From positions 124,001-188,000 of the forward strand of contig JAKLMB010000001.1 of NCBI GenBank assembly GCA_022813625.1: a stretch of DNA of 64,000 bases, in the 5' to 3' direction. The position numbers and the translations under genes are program-made. The notes below the pieces were generated by a model. That model ran no database searches. It was not told the origin of the DNA and saw only the letters and a program-made list of their open reading frames with translations. This document shows, one piece after another, positions 41,972-55,111 of this stretch; the stretch's first letter is position 1, and each line of letters opens with the position of its first letter. Source of the DNA: Aaosphaeria pasadenensis (Eukaryota > Ascomycota > Dothideomycetes > Pleosporales).

Positions 41972-44900
41972 GGTTGTGGATTGTTTTCCAGTGGACGAAG
42001 ATGCAGAAGTGGAGGACATGGACGGCTCATGTACTTCGGGACCAGCGAGATGGGGTTATGAAAGGCTAGTAAACAATGCGGCAATAAGGACTAACGCGCA
42101 ACGGGAGGGATCGTAAGGGACAGGATGGCAGGGCTCGACCAGGTTGCTCTTAATTAAAGATAGGTAATTCGAAGCCTGTCCAGCGGACTTCGAGGAATAG
42201 AGAAAAGGTTGCGTGGAGCAAATTATGGTGTTGTGCCTGTCTGGAAGCAGAGGGACGAAAGGTTATGTACCTTATAAGTTCCATAAGCGGCACAATTGCA
42301 ACTAATAGATCTGGATCTATTCTTGGAGTTTGGCCGGGTGGTCAACATGTGTCTTCCCCCGAAGAGAGATGCGAACGCCGCGTTGGGAAAGAAAGAGCAA
42401 CAGCTATTGGCCAGAGCAGACTCATCCTGCAGGTTGATATTGAAATTTGGGGCCTTTTGGTGTGCAGCTATTTTTGCGTAGCCGCCGGAGAGTGGTTGGT
42501 GGAAGGGTGGGGTGCACGGATCTCGAGTGAACGATTAGGCTGGTTGGTGGCCCCCGCAGTGTTTTTAGCAGTAATATCACCCAAATCAGACATGCACGCA
42601 GACCAGGGTTTGGACATGCTCTCTCCTCGGCGTGCGTGTGGAGGGCCCCCATCCCGCAATATCAGTGCATCCGAGAGCGACGTGGGAGGCCAGATCAAAA
42701 ACACTTGCAGCGGATGCGATAACTGGCCGGCCCGGACGTTGCTGGCTCGCTCTGACCACTGTCGATCCTTGAGAGCTGCAGTATTGCCAAGATCGCATAT
42801 GTCGAAATCCGCATTTGCAGCTTCTGGTATCCGGAATTCTGGTAACTTTTCCCATCTCCCTCTCCTTTACCCCCGCCCCAGGTGGGAGCAAGTGTTGGTG
42901 TCTTGTCGTCCGAGATTGGCCGCGAAGGTAATGCGCAGTGGCTCGGTGATACGGCATGGAAAGACAGCTAGAAGACATGGAGGAGTTTTGCGAACATACT
43001 CGTGCTCGATTGATTCGTTGGAGCAGTTACCAGTATCATTTCCAGACGGCTTACAGAGCTGGCTAGACGGTTCAAGTCCAAAGCAGTCGAGTGCATGCTC
43101 TACCTAACGCGGCAGGTCGGCCATGGAGGACAGCATTTCCCCGAGGGAGGAGCGTGAGTACTCGTAGGGGAGAGCTCGTGTGACGCGACCAGAGGACATG
43201 GATGGGACCAGCACAAGCGACCGGATGAAGACGTGATGGGCGTGTTTGCACAAGAGAGCTCTATGAGTGGCACGAAGCATGTCGATGGAGTTGGATTTTG
43301 CATGACAAGCTTTAGATTAGCTCCATGCGACGGGCCAATGGTAGGGCTTATCGATGGGTGGATCCCCTTGTGGCGCTCGACAGGGATCACTAGTATGATG
43401 CGCTAAGAGAGCTGTCCCGTGCAACTAAAAAAAGGCCGTTAATTTACTCACTCTCTCCGGTAAAAGACACATAATTAGTTTAGAACGAAAAGGCAAAGAG
43501 GGCGGGAAGGGGGATCCCAGTCCAGCCCCACTCCACGGCTAGACTAAGATCCCTACCTGTATTCCCTTTTTGGGCGACATTCGCCTCTTTGACGATGCGA
43601 TTGGTTACCGACTATTATAACCAATACTTGGTAGTCCACGAATGAAGCACCGTGTAGCGAATACTTGCCTCCATCTTGAGTCAACGCGTACGAAGCTCAC
43701 CTGACACCGCGGATTTGTTCCTCCATGTTCTTGTACCCGCTACGGAGCAACACCTTGCGAGTACCTACAGCTTATTACCACCAAGCCGCGAATTGCGATT
43801 TGATTCTGCCCGGAATTCATACGAAGGATATTACTTGCCTTCTCGCTGCCCAAGGCATCCTGGACTCATTAGTTTTGATAGAGACCCTGTACCTTACGGA
43901 GTACTCCGTCGACTTTGAACATCTAGCCTCTGGGCTGTTACTACGTAAAGGCTTTAGCAAGTAAGCAAGCTAAGCGAGAGGATTATATTGTTGCGAGTGC
44001 CCCGTCCAAAAGCTACACTTTCCCCCCAGATGGCAGAGCGCCTCAACAGTCAAGAATCAAGTCCCATATAATGCACGACTCATTACCGATCGCTAGCTAG
44101 AGTTACACCAGGTTTACCACGGCAGGTTCAGTCATCGGTTGGAGGAGCTTCTCGTGTGATGGTGGGCAGTGGGCACACGCGAGCCGATTCGAGCTTTCGC
44201 AAATGTTGAGGCCGGAAGAATGAACCACAGCATCGGTGTCGCTATCACCAACAGCGTAGGTGGATAGCATTACACAGCAGGACGGGCTGTTGCCGTCGGC
44301 TTGGCCAGAAGGTCGAGGTTGATACAGAATTGTACTGGGTATTCCGTCCCATAAGTACAGAATCATCCGTTGATGCGTCGTCCATAGCCTAGCGAATTTA
44401 GCGTTCGCGTTCTTAGGCCATCTTTGAGATCTGATTCGCCTCCTACAGAGCACACTTTTCGACGGCACCATTATCGTGGTCGCAAGTGCACGAGGGACGA
44501 AGAGGCCTCTGGCCCGCATTAATTGTTAGTCATGTGAGTAGAGTGTGGTGGATTATCGCAAATCTGTTGGTCCGTAGGTGGGCGGTGTTGCATTTGCAAG
44601 CTCGTACAGGTCCCTCCTCGGTCACGAAGACAGTCTTGGGCAAGTTGAACGGCCAGAAAAGCGGTCAGATCCAGACGTTCGGAGACCAATGAAGCGGAGC
44701 AGAAGGTGAAGACATGATCTCCTCGAGTCACTCAATGGATTGAGTCGATGCCATTTCCGTCCTGGAGAGCAGTAGTTTATGTGGTACAAGGAAGGGGGTG
44801 CGCATATGAAATATGTACGGTACTTTGTAAAGGAAGCTTTCTGATGTGTATGTATGTATATATGTAACTAAGAGGTGCGTCTCCATGGAAGCTTTGTTTT

Positions 44901-47301
44901 CGGGAGGCACAGCCGATGCAAGCAACGTGAGGTATGGTTGCGCAGCGTTTGCTCTTAGGCCCTCGCGGCACGAATTCTGTACGTCCGACCGTGTGGTGGC
45001 GTGCGTTACTGCACGTATCCGTCCGAGATGTGCGGAAGTGAAGTGTGAACCTGGACGATACGCGGTTTCCAATATTCCCTCGCTGCATTCGCTACACTTT
45101 GACTGTGGAGAGGATCACGATGAGGCTGCTTCGGTTGCTCAGAATTCCCAGTCGAGGCCTTCCTTCGTCCCGGGCGCAACCTTCGTCAAATCTACTTACG
45201 ACTCCAATCAAGTCCAACAAAACCCAGAACTGTCCAATTACAGCGCAATATTCCATCCCCCTCCAAGGGTTCCCACTCTAGCTTTCTTAATCAATAAATC
45301 AACTAATCAGATGCCAACCTCATTGCGGTCTGCAAATTTCGTGATATGCGTTGCGTTGTAGTGCAATGCTCCACTGTGCTCAAGGCCTACTATCCGAGTA
45401 CGAGAATGCGGGCATTTCTCTCATCAGCTCCATCCGATGTTGGTCGCAAATCAGCACTCGTCGATGTGGTCGTCGTGCCCCAACCAGCCCCTGCTGTGAC
45501 CAGGCGGTGATGCCCACTTCCGGCTCCTGGAGCGCCATCAATGCCCAAAGAGTCACTTGACATTAATTTTCTCCATTATCTACAGAATAGGCCAGGTCAT
45601 GTGGGAGTCATAAGCTGTAAAAGCGGTGGAGTTCAGAGATAGATGCGTGGGTCGTACCTCTGTAGTAGCGTAACGTCGACGTAAGTGTATGCTCTCGCAC
45701 GCGATCACGGCATGCGAACGGGCGGCGCGGTGTTAAACCAAGCACAAGAATGCACATGGCCCGCAAGGTAACGGCGTAGTACAGTAGTAAAGATGAGTGG
45801 CATTGACGGCAGACGATGATCGCCCCTCGCGGCATGGAGTCAAGATCGAGCGGGTTGTGCAGAGTCAGCGGACTTTTGGTGGAGTAGGATGGGACGGGAA
45901 TGGCACGGGAAATCTGCCGTCCCACAGTCGTGTACCGTATTGTGTCTAGCTGACAATGATTATTTACCTACTCGCATAAGGATCTTGATAGAGTGTGGTC
46001 TGTACGGAGTACTGTATCGTGTATCGTACGTGGCATGGGAGAGGAAGCTCGCGTATTGTACAAATACAAAACTCATCAACATCATTGTGGTTATCGTACG
46101 GAGGACAGTGTATCTATCTAGGCCATGGATAGTATCGTGAGTAGTTACATATTATGGATGCAAAGATGATAGTGTACTGTGTGATAGTGTGTAGCGGGAG
46201 CAGCGGCCGCTCGAGCCTCCACGAGTTAGTCCAAGTCCAGACGTCTTTTCTCTCGTGCCGAAGCGAAGTAAGCGAAGAGCGAGATGTAAAAAGTGGGCAA
46301 CTTGCTGGGCATCATCAGCATGGGCATGATCCATCACCACCAACTGGACGCTAAAGTGAGCGAGTAGTTAATCCGTACACAATCATCTCTCTCTCTCTCT
46401 CTCTCTCGCTCTGTCTCGCTCTGTCTTACCCTTACCCTAGTACTGAATTGCTTGGGTATACTCGAACATGACTGGACGATACCAAATCCACTAGCTGGGC
46501 CACTACTCGACTGGGCACGCAGGGTCTCTGATCGGATCTCCCCATCCACACACACACACATACAATACACCCCAGGAAGCACTCGACCACTTAACTTCCT
46601 CTCCCGCCCCTCCTTCCCCCATTTGGAAGTTATTAATGGCAATTTCTCATCCTGAATCAGGCGAAATTAGCTCACCTCATGCCTGCTTTACCCTCGTTTA
46701 GACTAACATCTATTAATCTACTTTGTTGCTTCAACCTCTCAACGTCCCTGTGTAAGCGCCCAAGGGACCCAATCCTCCCACTTGCCTCCCACTCTCCTCC
46801 CAACCTCACCCAACCACATCCAACTATGGCATATGCGGGCAGGCCCGCTCCGTTCGTGGATTGGATGGAGAAGCACCGAGAGGGTCTTTCGACTCGTTTT
46901 CGCCGGCTTCCTCTCTGCTCACCCTGTGTGACTGGACGGAACATGCCTGTTCTGCACTGTGCTGTCTCTGCAGCAGCCGGTCCCTCTAGTTATCACAATA
47001 TCGATCCATCTGTCTCCGCCAAATACCCAGGGTCACTCTCTGCTTTTCTCTTCTCCTTCCTCCTCTACAAAAAGACTCGGGAGTGCCCTACAACCCGCAG
47101 GGTCCTTTCTCCGATTTCTGACCGTCTTGCCGCTTCTGCAGTACATATCATGAATTGGAAAAACCATCACAACCATCCTCAGTAGATCGTCTTCCTATCT
47201 GCACGACCACTGCAGTCTCCTCCCCCTCCTCCTCCTCGTGCATCGCTGTGTGGTAACCACTCCACCCCCACAGCTTCGCCGCCCTCGTGCTGCCCGTGAT
47301 C
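41972..47301. other. 5.3 kb divergent intergenic region upstream of pro1
   Basis: Separates the divergent starts of pro1 (41971) and the SAM/PH gene (47302). No gene is supportable; open frames (the longest 42265-43107 +) lack motifs. It holds a near-perfect copy of the TACGGAGTACTCCGT palindrome (43895-43909), TACGGAGTACT at 46003-46013, and CT and CA microsatellites near 46.4-46.6 kb. Large regulatory regions and long 5' leaders are common for developmental regulators. Confidence 0.55.
46386..46407. repeat. CT dinucleotide microsatellite
   Basis: About eleven TC units. A CA run follows at about 46547-46560. Both lie upstream of the SAM/PH gene. Confidence 0.9.
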
Positions 47302-49913
47302 ATGGTAAGTTCGCCCCACATGCAATTCTGCGTGGTCTTTTATCAATGGTATGAACCTAACACCCCAACAGCAGGCCATGACACCCATCACACCGTTAGA
47401 GGCCGGTGCGGAGCATTTGGGGATGTTTCAGAGGAACAGCAAACCGTTCTTCGGCCACAACTCATTATCCATCCGAACCTCTCTGGAACGCCCAATTTCG
47501 GTGGTCAGTGACAGCTATACCGATATCGAGGACGAAGATAGCGAATTCGAAGAAGAAAGTCTTCGTTCTTCCGTAAGTTATACCTACATGTCCAATTATA
47601 AACCTAAGTCACTCACAATTTGCGTAGAATGACAATCGTCGAAGCCAGACTACAATCTCAACCTTCGAGGAAGTACAGACACCAAGAGATGCTGAGCCCA
47701 GATTTGCATTTGCGCAAGACTGGTATCTCCCGAAGCCGGTTGAGGGACCTCGCGGCCCTCACCTCTTCCGTGCGTCCCAGTCATCCAATGAATTCCCCTA
47801 TGATTTTGCACTGCAACTGTCTCCACTGCTCCCCAAAGAATTCCCTCGCTTCGAGTCCACACTAAGAGAGGCTACTCCTGATACCATTGTTCCCAAGCAT
47901 GAATACAATGCAATCGCTTCCGCTGTGGCTCACCTCGACACAACCGAAGTGCGAGCCTGGACGTCACAAGAAGTTGCCACATGGATGTTCCAGAACGGGT
48001 TCGATGCCGAAATCATTAGCAAGTTTGAGTCACACGACATTACCGGCGCTATTCTGCTCGACCTCCAATTCGAAGATCTCAAGGAGCTTGAGATACAATC
48101 CTTCGGCAAGCGCCATCAGCTCTGGAATCAGCTTGACTCGCTCAGAGCCGCAGATGGCCTAGTATCGCCCATTGCCGGTGCACCGACGCCCTTTGAAGAC
48201 ATAAGTCGACCATGTACCGCAGCGGAGGACAGGGCGAAGAGTAAGCATCGTGGCGGTCGGCAACACGACAAAGGGAGGGTCGCCTATGACTGTGATGGGG
48301 ACGATGCGGTCACCCCGGGTGGTCGAAGGCGCCGTGCAAGGCGGAATCGAAACGGCGTCGATGTCGTCATGCCTGGTGAATCAGTGTCAATTGTTGCGAT
48401 TGAGCAACTATTACCAAAACCCCACAAATGCGCTAAAGGCGAGCGATGCGCAAAATGGAGGAAACAGCAGCGCCAACTCGCAAGACTGAACGACGAGCAT
48501 GGCTTTCCCATCTCACCAGATAAGGGAGGTCACATCTTCCTAGCTGGAGATCCGGGCAATGCACAGGTGGCAGAGCGCGCGGTCGATAACGTCTATCGCC
48601 CGACATCGGATGCGATTCCTTCTCTAGTAGCATCTTCAGATCTTTTGGGCCCTGGACAGTTACCCGAATTCACTTTGGAAGAAGACATGCTCAAGGCACT
48701 AGACCGACGAGACCCTCAAGACAACGTTCGCCAATTCCTCGCACTCCAAGGCCTTGATCAACCTTACACAACCGAGACGCCTATCGAAGCACCCCCAACG
48801 CCACCGATTGAGATGTTCCCCTCTCGTCACCTCACTCTGCAATCTTACCCTCAAGTATCTACCTTTTCCGCATCTACCTCTGCTCACACATCAGCTTCCT
48901 ATGAGACAACATCCTTGCCCCGAAGCCTTCATCCACCAGAATTTACTCCGGCCCCCCACACAAACCTGAAAAGCCTTCCGAGACTCAGTATTCCCCCACC
49001 ACGCTCAATGTCCGCTGGTCCTCGATTGCGCGACCCGCAGAGTGCTGTCACAAGCAGTTCTCAGGTAGCATTGGACACCGCCTTTTCCCCATGCCGCACA
49101 GCATCACCGGGCGGGGTATATCGATTCGGGACACCCTTCTCCGAAATGGACGTGCCTGTGACCGCTGTACCCCAGTCCTCTGTTCCTCGCGATGCAAGCG
49201 CGTCTGTACCACCGAACATGCAATACAGAGATCCAATCCAGCGAGTCGGGTCTCGTGTGGACCGCCGACGGCCGTCCCTCGCTTTACCACCTCTAAACGA
49301 GGGAGAGGTGTTCAGCCCAGTAGGCAACTCCGATGACTCCGACACCTTACATGAAACGCAATTTTCTGGAGATGGAAGCGCGAGCTCGTCTCCTACTGGA
49401 GTAACCAAAGCCGAATTTGGGCTTCTACCCAAGGGCGGTTTCGTGTACGAGGGTGTTGGCCACCACGGCTGGATGAAGAAACGCCGCACGAAGCTTCTTC
49501 GTCACGAATGGCAAGATCATCACTTCAGGCTCAACGGTACTACCCTTGCCATGCACCCCAACGAGCTACCGTCCTCATCGGCCCTCCAGACCATTGATGT
49601 GGACGACTATGCTGTGGCTTGCTCCTCCCTAGCCTCAAACAAGCTTTCCGCGAAACTACGTGCGCTAAAGCTGAGCGCCAGCAGCCAGAACAAAGATAAG
49701 AATGGCCTCCCTACTGCTTTCGAATTCCAGCTTGTCCCTACCATGCCGGGAAAAGGCGAAGTTCGTAAAGTGATGCCCAACGGCAAGGTTCACCACTTCG
49801 CGGTCAAGACCAAGGACGATCGCATCGACTGGATGCGCGAACTCATGGTCGCCAAAGCCCTCAAAGCCAAAGGCGAGGGCTACGAAGTCAACATCAATGG
49901 ACGTGACTTTTGA
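47302..49913 (+). CDS. SAM and PH domain signalling protein
   Basis: Exons: 47302-47304 (only the ATG), 47372-47572, 47628-49913 (829 aa). Intron 1 has GTAAGT and ends in tandem acceptors AACAGCAG, so one codon can be gained or lost; alternatively translation starts at the ATG at 47378. Intron 2 is GTAAGT to GCGTAG. The SAM domain is at about 176-240 (VRAWTSQEVATWMFQNGF, DITGAILLDLQFEDLKEL, FGKRHQLWNQL). The middle is Ser/Pro-rich and disordered. A C-terminal PH domain spans about 675-815 (HHGWMKKRRTKLLRHEWQDH, FRLNGTTLAMH, HHFAVKTKDDRIDWMREL). The SAM+PH order recalls Boi1/2-type polarity adaptors, but no SH3 domain is seen. A membrane-cortex scaffold is inferred. Confidence 0.87.
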
Positions 49914-52900
49914 AACTAATTAGCCAGCTATAATGAAACCTACTCCACTAAACATCTAGATTGGCCACTGGGTGGCGACTGCTTCATTGCAGCATCTTTG
50001 CTTCGGCGTTCATTTTCTGTTCTGTTTCCAGTTCTGCTCCATTCAGCAAGCGTTGCCTTCTTTGAACCCTCCAATTCGGAGTGATGACCTGTTCCCCATT
50101 TATTATACCCTTAGGACGAGTTAGTCTGTGATTTTTTTTGGTTCTTCTCCTCTCCTTAAACTCCAAGGCATTCTTTCTTTCTTCGCATCGACACCTAGCA
50201 ACGACGTCGATCAAGGAGAGACACCGCAATTGAACTTCGAGAATTATATTTGCTGTCAACCTGCATTTCAAGCATGACAGACTGTTTGAGCGAAAAGTCA
50301 AATTTATTCTCGGCTTGTAGCAGCCACCAGCATTAGCATCAATCAACTTAGCAAATAGTTACAACTAGCATAGGGTACACACAGCAAGAACAATGAATAT
50401 ATGAAATACACTTGAAAGCGAGTAGCTCCTCCTATGCAAACATGACGCTCCCATCGGTCCATCAGAGCCCCCAAGTCAGAGGTACTGGCGGGAGCGACGT
50501 TTTGCTTCCACCTGACCTTCTAGACGAGGAGTTCAGGTACAACGCATACAGCCATAACCAACGATCCCAGCGCCACGCATCACCCACTCCCCATGACCGA
50601 AACTACGACCACCTCACACCGCATCCAAGCACACTGGAACTGTGTTACAACACACAGGCACAGACTCAGTTTCGAAATATTCATCATTAATTAGCATCCT
50701 TTACGGAGTACCAGAAGCAGTAATAACTCATTCGCTTGCTAATTACCTAGATCGACCTGTCCGTGCTATGCTAGAAAACAAGAAACAGCAGGCAGGTGCC
50801 TACCATGAATCCGCGCACGCACACGCGCATGCTGTACGACATTCGACTCTTCCGTTGTCTCTTCCTCCCTTGCTCCATTCCTTCTCGTCATCATCACTTC
50901 TCCCGTCCGACATACGATTCGGCTGAAATGCGTAAGAATTCCCACCAGAGCGGGAGATGAGACACAGACGACAAGTCTTTCATTTCCTCTTCAACGCACC
51001 GTTGAAAACTTGGACTGTGCTGAGGATAACATCACGTACACACGCACCAACGCACGTTTGAATCCCAATATAACGGGGTGTTTAGGCAGGCTAATAGGCA
51101 ATTCATCCAGGCACACAGTCACACAATCACAAAAGGAGAACATAACGAAGGACGTCTTGATGCCAACAAAGCTATGCCATCTGGCCTTACCACTCGCAAA
51201 CTGTGGGTAATGCATTGAAAATGAAGTCTCGGCGCGCAAATAAATTAATGCATTGGTGAGTTGACTATTGGGCTGTGACGGATTGCCTTTTTGTTCTACC
51301 ATTCGGTTTTGGCCGGCCATCAAGGGCCCCAGCCACGGGGATGTGGAACGCATTGATGGATGGATCCCTTCGGGATCGACCAAGCCGTTTAACGGAAGGC
51401 ATCCTTGCTGTTATACTGATGCTGTGAGAGCGAATTAAATGGTTATTGACTATGAAACAAAGGCGGTTCAAGTTTATAAGGAGTTTTGTTAAGTTCTGAG
51501 ATAGTCCGCAAAGTCTTTGTTAAAGATGAAAGTCCGATTAATTTTCCGAGTAGTGCACTGCCGTTTGATGACCAGGCGTATCATGCGATATACCATGGAA
51601 ACTTCATGCTAATCGACACTCCCTTAACCATCTTGATGCTTTTGTTTCTGGATGGCTCTTTATCGAATGCAATTCTGCCTTCTACGTCCTGCATGTCCTA
51701 TGTATGCCTTGTCGCCTCATGTTTACACCATACAAACGCAACACCAGTCCCAATGCTCCCGTTTCGAACCTACTAAGTTTCAATCTTCCATATCCACCAC
51801 CTCGACGCTTGAATCACGGTATTGAGAGCGGCGGTGAAATGGGCGTTCGTTTCCTTGCTCACCCTCTTTTCCTGTCAAACGTGCGTACCTGCGTGCCTCC
51901 GGATGTAGACACGAAACATGCATGCAAAAAAGAGTCTTACATCTTACGTTACTCCAGCATATGTTACTATTTTATGCGTCATTCTTTTTCGACACTGACC
52001 ACCAACACCAACGATAATATAGCATCATCATTATTTTTATTCTCGGGACACTCAACCCGAATGTGCGTTTGTGTTCCATACACTAGGTGAGCTAATTAAT
52101 TCTCTATCCTGTCTTGTGCGTGTGCGTGGGCGTGGGTGTCACGGAATAGGTTTTATTCCTGCAGCTTACCTGCAGCGGAACCACCGACAGAGCGAAACGG
52201 CCAGGTACAGCAGCATCACGAGCGTGTGTGCACATTTTCCCTTCCCGAGTAAGGGGTGAGTTGTTGGAGCTAGCTGAGCTTCATGCGTCTGGATAATCTA
52301 GGTAGGAAGAGCATCTGCGCCGGGGAATGGTTTCGGTGCGACGGAGGTACGATTCGGTTGTGACTCTCATCCTTCTTCTCCGAGTAGCACATGGAGCGTG
52401 TGCTGAGGGATAGACATGTGACGTTGACGTTCTGGAAGGGTGATGTACTCGGGCAAGGGGCCTTGTGCCGTCACAAGTATTCTTTTGGGCTTCCTCTATG
52501 TTTCCCGGTGCTGTGGAGTGGGTGTGAATCTAAATCAAGTTTCGTGGTCGTCGAAATCATGGGTGCGGGCGGTCGTGTGTGATTGTGTGACTTGATGAAT
52601 TCGATGAGGTCTAGGTGCGTATGAGTCAATTTAGAATCTGTTGGTGTGACTTGATAATTATTTGATTTGGTGCATGTGGTGATAACATAGGCAGTTGGAA
52701 GATTGAGCGATGTGCACGGGTTAGATAGACATTCTAGTTCGCCTCCTTGGATACCTAGGTACCTAGCACTCCTGAGTCCTAGGTAAATACTCCGTACCTA
52801 GGTATTTGTTATACGAGAGTGTTCTCATAGACTACGCCATTTTCTCGTAAATACCTTGCTAAGCATCAATCCTAGCGCTCAACACCCTGAAAAACGCTCT

Positions 52901-53013
52901 ATGACTCATGATGTTTATACTGATAACAAGGTGTCTGTCCTTTTATCAGTGGCAGTACGGAGTATGTATCTTAGCATTATAATTATCGTACCTTCAGATC
53001 GCCCACACCTTCA
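49914..53013. other. 3.1 kb intergenic region, no gene recognised
   Basis: Short open frames on both strands have no motifs. It contains TACGGAGTAC (50702-50711), the TACCTAGGTACCTAG palindrome (52752-52766), and further TACTCCGTA and TACGGAGTA copies (52788-52796, 52956-52964) close upstream of the next gene. Confidence 0.5.
52752..52766. repeat. TACCTAGGTACCTAG palindromic motif, second copy
   Basis: Identical to 14419-14433. It is followed within 40 bp by CCTAGG and TACTCCGTA elements. Confidence 0.7.
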
Positions 53014-54324
53014 ATGGCGCATCAAGCCTACAGCATCCCATGGCAAACGCTTGTCGACAACTTAAAATACAAGCATTGCAACCCACGCGATGATGGAGTC
53101 ACGAATCTCAACCTCCGCAAAGGAAACCCATCATCACAAGGAAAGCAGTTCCAGTACTTCACCCGTGGGTTCGCCCGCGCACTTTCTAAGTACTCCACCG
53201 TCGAGCGCAAGAAATACAACCCTCAACCTCAACCTCCGCATCTTCACGAACCTGTCATCTCAGATATCGCGGTGAAACGCATGGCCCGGACGATACTCCG
53301 ATACAAAAGCGACCCAACAATCTCGAGTGCCTTGGGAGTCGACCTCAATACCGTCCTTCCGCCTCATGAACGCGACGTCTGGTGGTTCATCGAAGGCTCT
53401 GGAATCTGTGAGGGCGACATGGACTCGTTCATACGTGAATGCTGCGAATTGACAAAGGCTATGCTGATGCACGGGGAGATGGACGCCTTGTTTCGCATAT
53501 GCAAGCATCCAGATGTATATTTCCAGAAATACTGGGACGATCGCTGGTATGCTAACTCCCACGGCTACGGACTGCACAGGCTTGTGGATGCCGCGCTGCG
53601 AGCGTACATTTTCTTCAACGTCATCTTCCTCATGCCCGAGCTGTATGATTCTGCGACTCGGGAAGCGTTCATTGAAAAGGAAGTCCGGGCAGGTCGGACG
53701 AAGCCAAGGAAGGAAGACTTGGATTACCGGCTCACGGCAGCATACCAGCATGTGGTACTCTGGAGCACAGGCGTGCCGTATGGAATACAAAGTCATGATG
53801 TACACACTCATCCACATCGTGAGTTCTTTGGCATACCGCGTGGAATGTTTGTATTTGAGTACGGCGACTTCTCAGAAAAGCATTGGAAGAAAGAGCGCAT
53901 CGGAACGAAGCTTTTTGAGAATCTGACAAAACAAGAGTTCAAGAATGTTTACGTGGCATCCAACGCAGACATTCCGGTCATTACTGGCTTGCTCAGAAGG
54001 AAGGGATTGCCCACTGAACTCATTCTGCAGGTGTTGGAAGCGGCGGAATACGTGCCGGTCGGACGGACACATGTTCGTGATGATCCTTTACACAAGGCAA
54101 ATGCAGAGGAGTTGAAGAAATATTTGAACTACTGTTGGTTGCTGCTTATCAGGTTCGATATGTTCTGCAAGGAGAGTGGTAGCTGGTTAGACTGGGAGAC
54201 TCTAGTGACAGAGGCGCTCTATACACTATTCAACCTGAATGGTCTACGCAGTAAATTGGAGGAGGTTCTGCCGAACGACGAAGATTTTCGTCATCGAAAT
54301 AGTAAACGTGTATTTATAAAATAG
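53014..54324 (+). CDS. Hypothetical protein, possible degenerate F-box-like segment
   Basis: Single exon, 436 aa, start at 53014. The protein is mostly alpha-helical in character with many aromatic residues, has no signal peptide, and shows no recognised catalytic motif. Around residue 330 the segment GLPTELILQVLEAAEY resembles the LPxEL-type F-box-like helix common in fungal proteins, but it lies in the C-terminal half and the rest does not look like a standard F-box protein. Codon use and length make the gene credible. Regions GYGLHRLVDAALRAYIFFN and HTHPHREFFGIPRGMFVFEY look ordered. No function is assigned. Confidence 0.75.
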   Translation: MAHQAYSIPWQTLVDNLKYKHCNPRDDGVTNLNLRKGNPSSQGKQFQYFTRGFARALSKYSTVERKKYNPQPQPPHLHEPVISDIAVKRMARTILRYKSDPTISSALGVDLNTVLPPHERDVWWFIEGSGICEGDMDSFIRECCELTKAMLMHGEMDALFRICKHPDVYFQKYWDDRWYANSHGYGLHRLVDAALRAYIFFNVIFLMPELYDSATREAFIEKEVRAGRTKPRKEDLDYRLTAAYQHVVLWSTGVPYGIQSHDVHTHPHREFFGIPRGMFVFEYGDFSEKHWKKERIGTKLFENLTKQEFKNVYVASNADIPVITGLLRRKGLPTELILQVLEAAEYVPVGRTHVRDDPLHKANAEELKKYLNYCWLLLIRFDMFCKESGSWLDWETLVTEALYTLFNLNGLRSKLEEVLPNDEDFRHRNSKRVFIK

Positions 54325-55111
54325 GAAAGACTTAATGGCGACTGCCTATTGCTTGCTAGAACACCGTACATGAAAGAGAATTTCAAATTACAAGGATTGT
54401 CCTAGTCGTAATCGATATGAACATTTCCTGTTTTAAAAGCAACATTCGGACTACTTGTATTTGCACTAAACAAGAGCAATATATATTTACAAAAATAGTT
54501 GTGAAGAGGGAGCGGAACTCTACACTTAAGAAGATAATGTTGCTCAGTAACAACAGACTTTAATTGGATACTAATTCCCACGAGAGCTAGCATTTCTTCG
54601 TGGCGATCACATATTACAGATATTAGGTGGGGCGTAATTGTTGTTTGATTTTGCGTTTGCACTGTCGAGTAGACGATGCTTAAAAGCTTCAAAATGAAAT
54701 CACGATTCAATTACTGAGTAATGTTCAGCCCCATAAATATAAAATTTAACTACTTCTTATGTATTTACAAAAGGCCTAGCCTATATCACCCGTCCCAAAT
54801 ATATATATTCTAACCTTTAAACTCTAAAGAGCCCGAAAGTGGTTAGATATATGCTTCGTGATGTGTGAGAGCCGGCCGAATCCAAAGGCCAGTCCAAGAA
54901 AGGACTCGATTTTCTGAGCTCCATAAGAATATCTGTGTAGGAATTCTGAAAAAATGGACTCGAGAAAGAAAACAAGCAGTATCCGGAATAAGCGTTTTAT
55001 GGTCGGTGTTCCGGGTGCTTGAGAGCTATAGTCGAAGTGAAGACAAGACACGAAAAATAAGACGCGGCAACAACCCCTACTGCACTCCACCGGTCAAGTA
55101 CGACAAGCGAT
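54325..55111. other. Convergent 3' intergenic region, A/T-rich
   Basis: Distinctly A/T-rich space between the 3' ends of the hypothetical gene and the pheromone precursor. No gene seen. Confidence 0.6.

Noticed and set aside
43060..43090. GGTTCAAGTCC resembling a tRNA B box
   Set aside because: Flanks do not form T-stem or acceptor stems and no A box is found at the right distance.
42265..43107. 280-codon + strand open frame upstream of pro1
   Set aside because: No motif, erratic composition, many Cys/Arg/Trp from chance reading; lies in a presumed promoter/leader region.
44846..45361. 171-codon + strand frame
   Set aside because: No signal peptide, motif or splice support; overlaps other equally long frames on the opposite strand.
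46425..46440. TTACCCTTACCC, telomere-like
   Set aside because: Only two units and not the TTAGGG/CCCTAA repeat of filamentous fungi; no subtelomeric context.
51345..51375. Stem-loop GATCCC-TTC-GGGATC
   Set aside because: Six-base-pair hairpin alone, with no repeat family or RNA context; likely chance.
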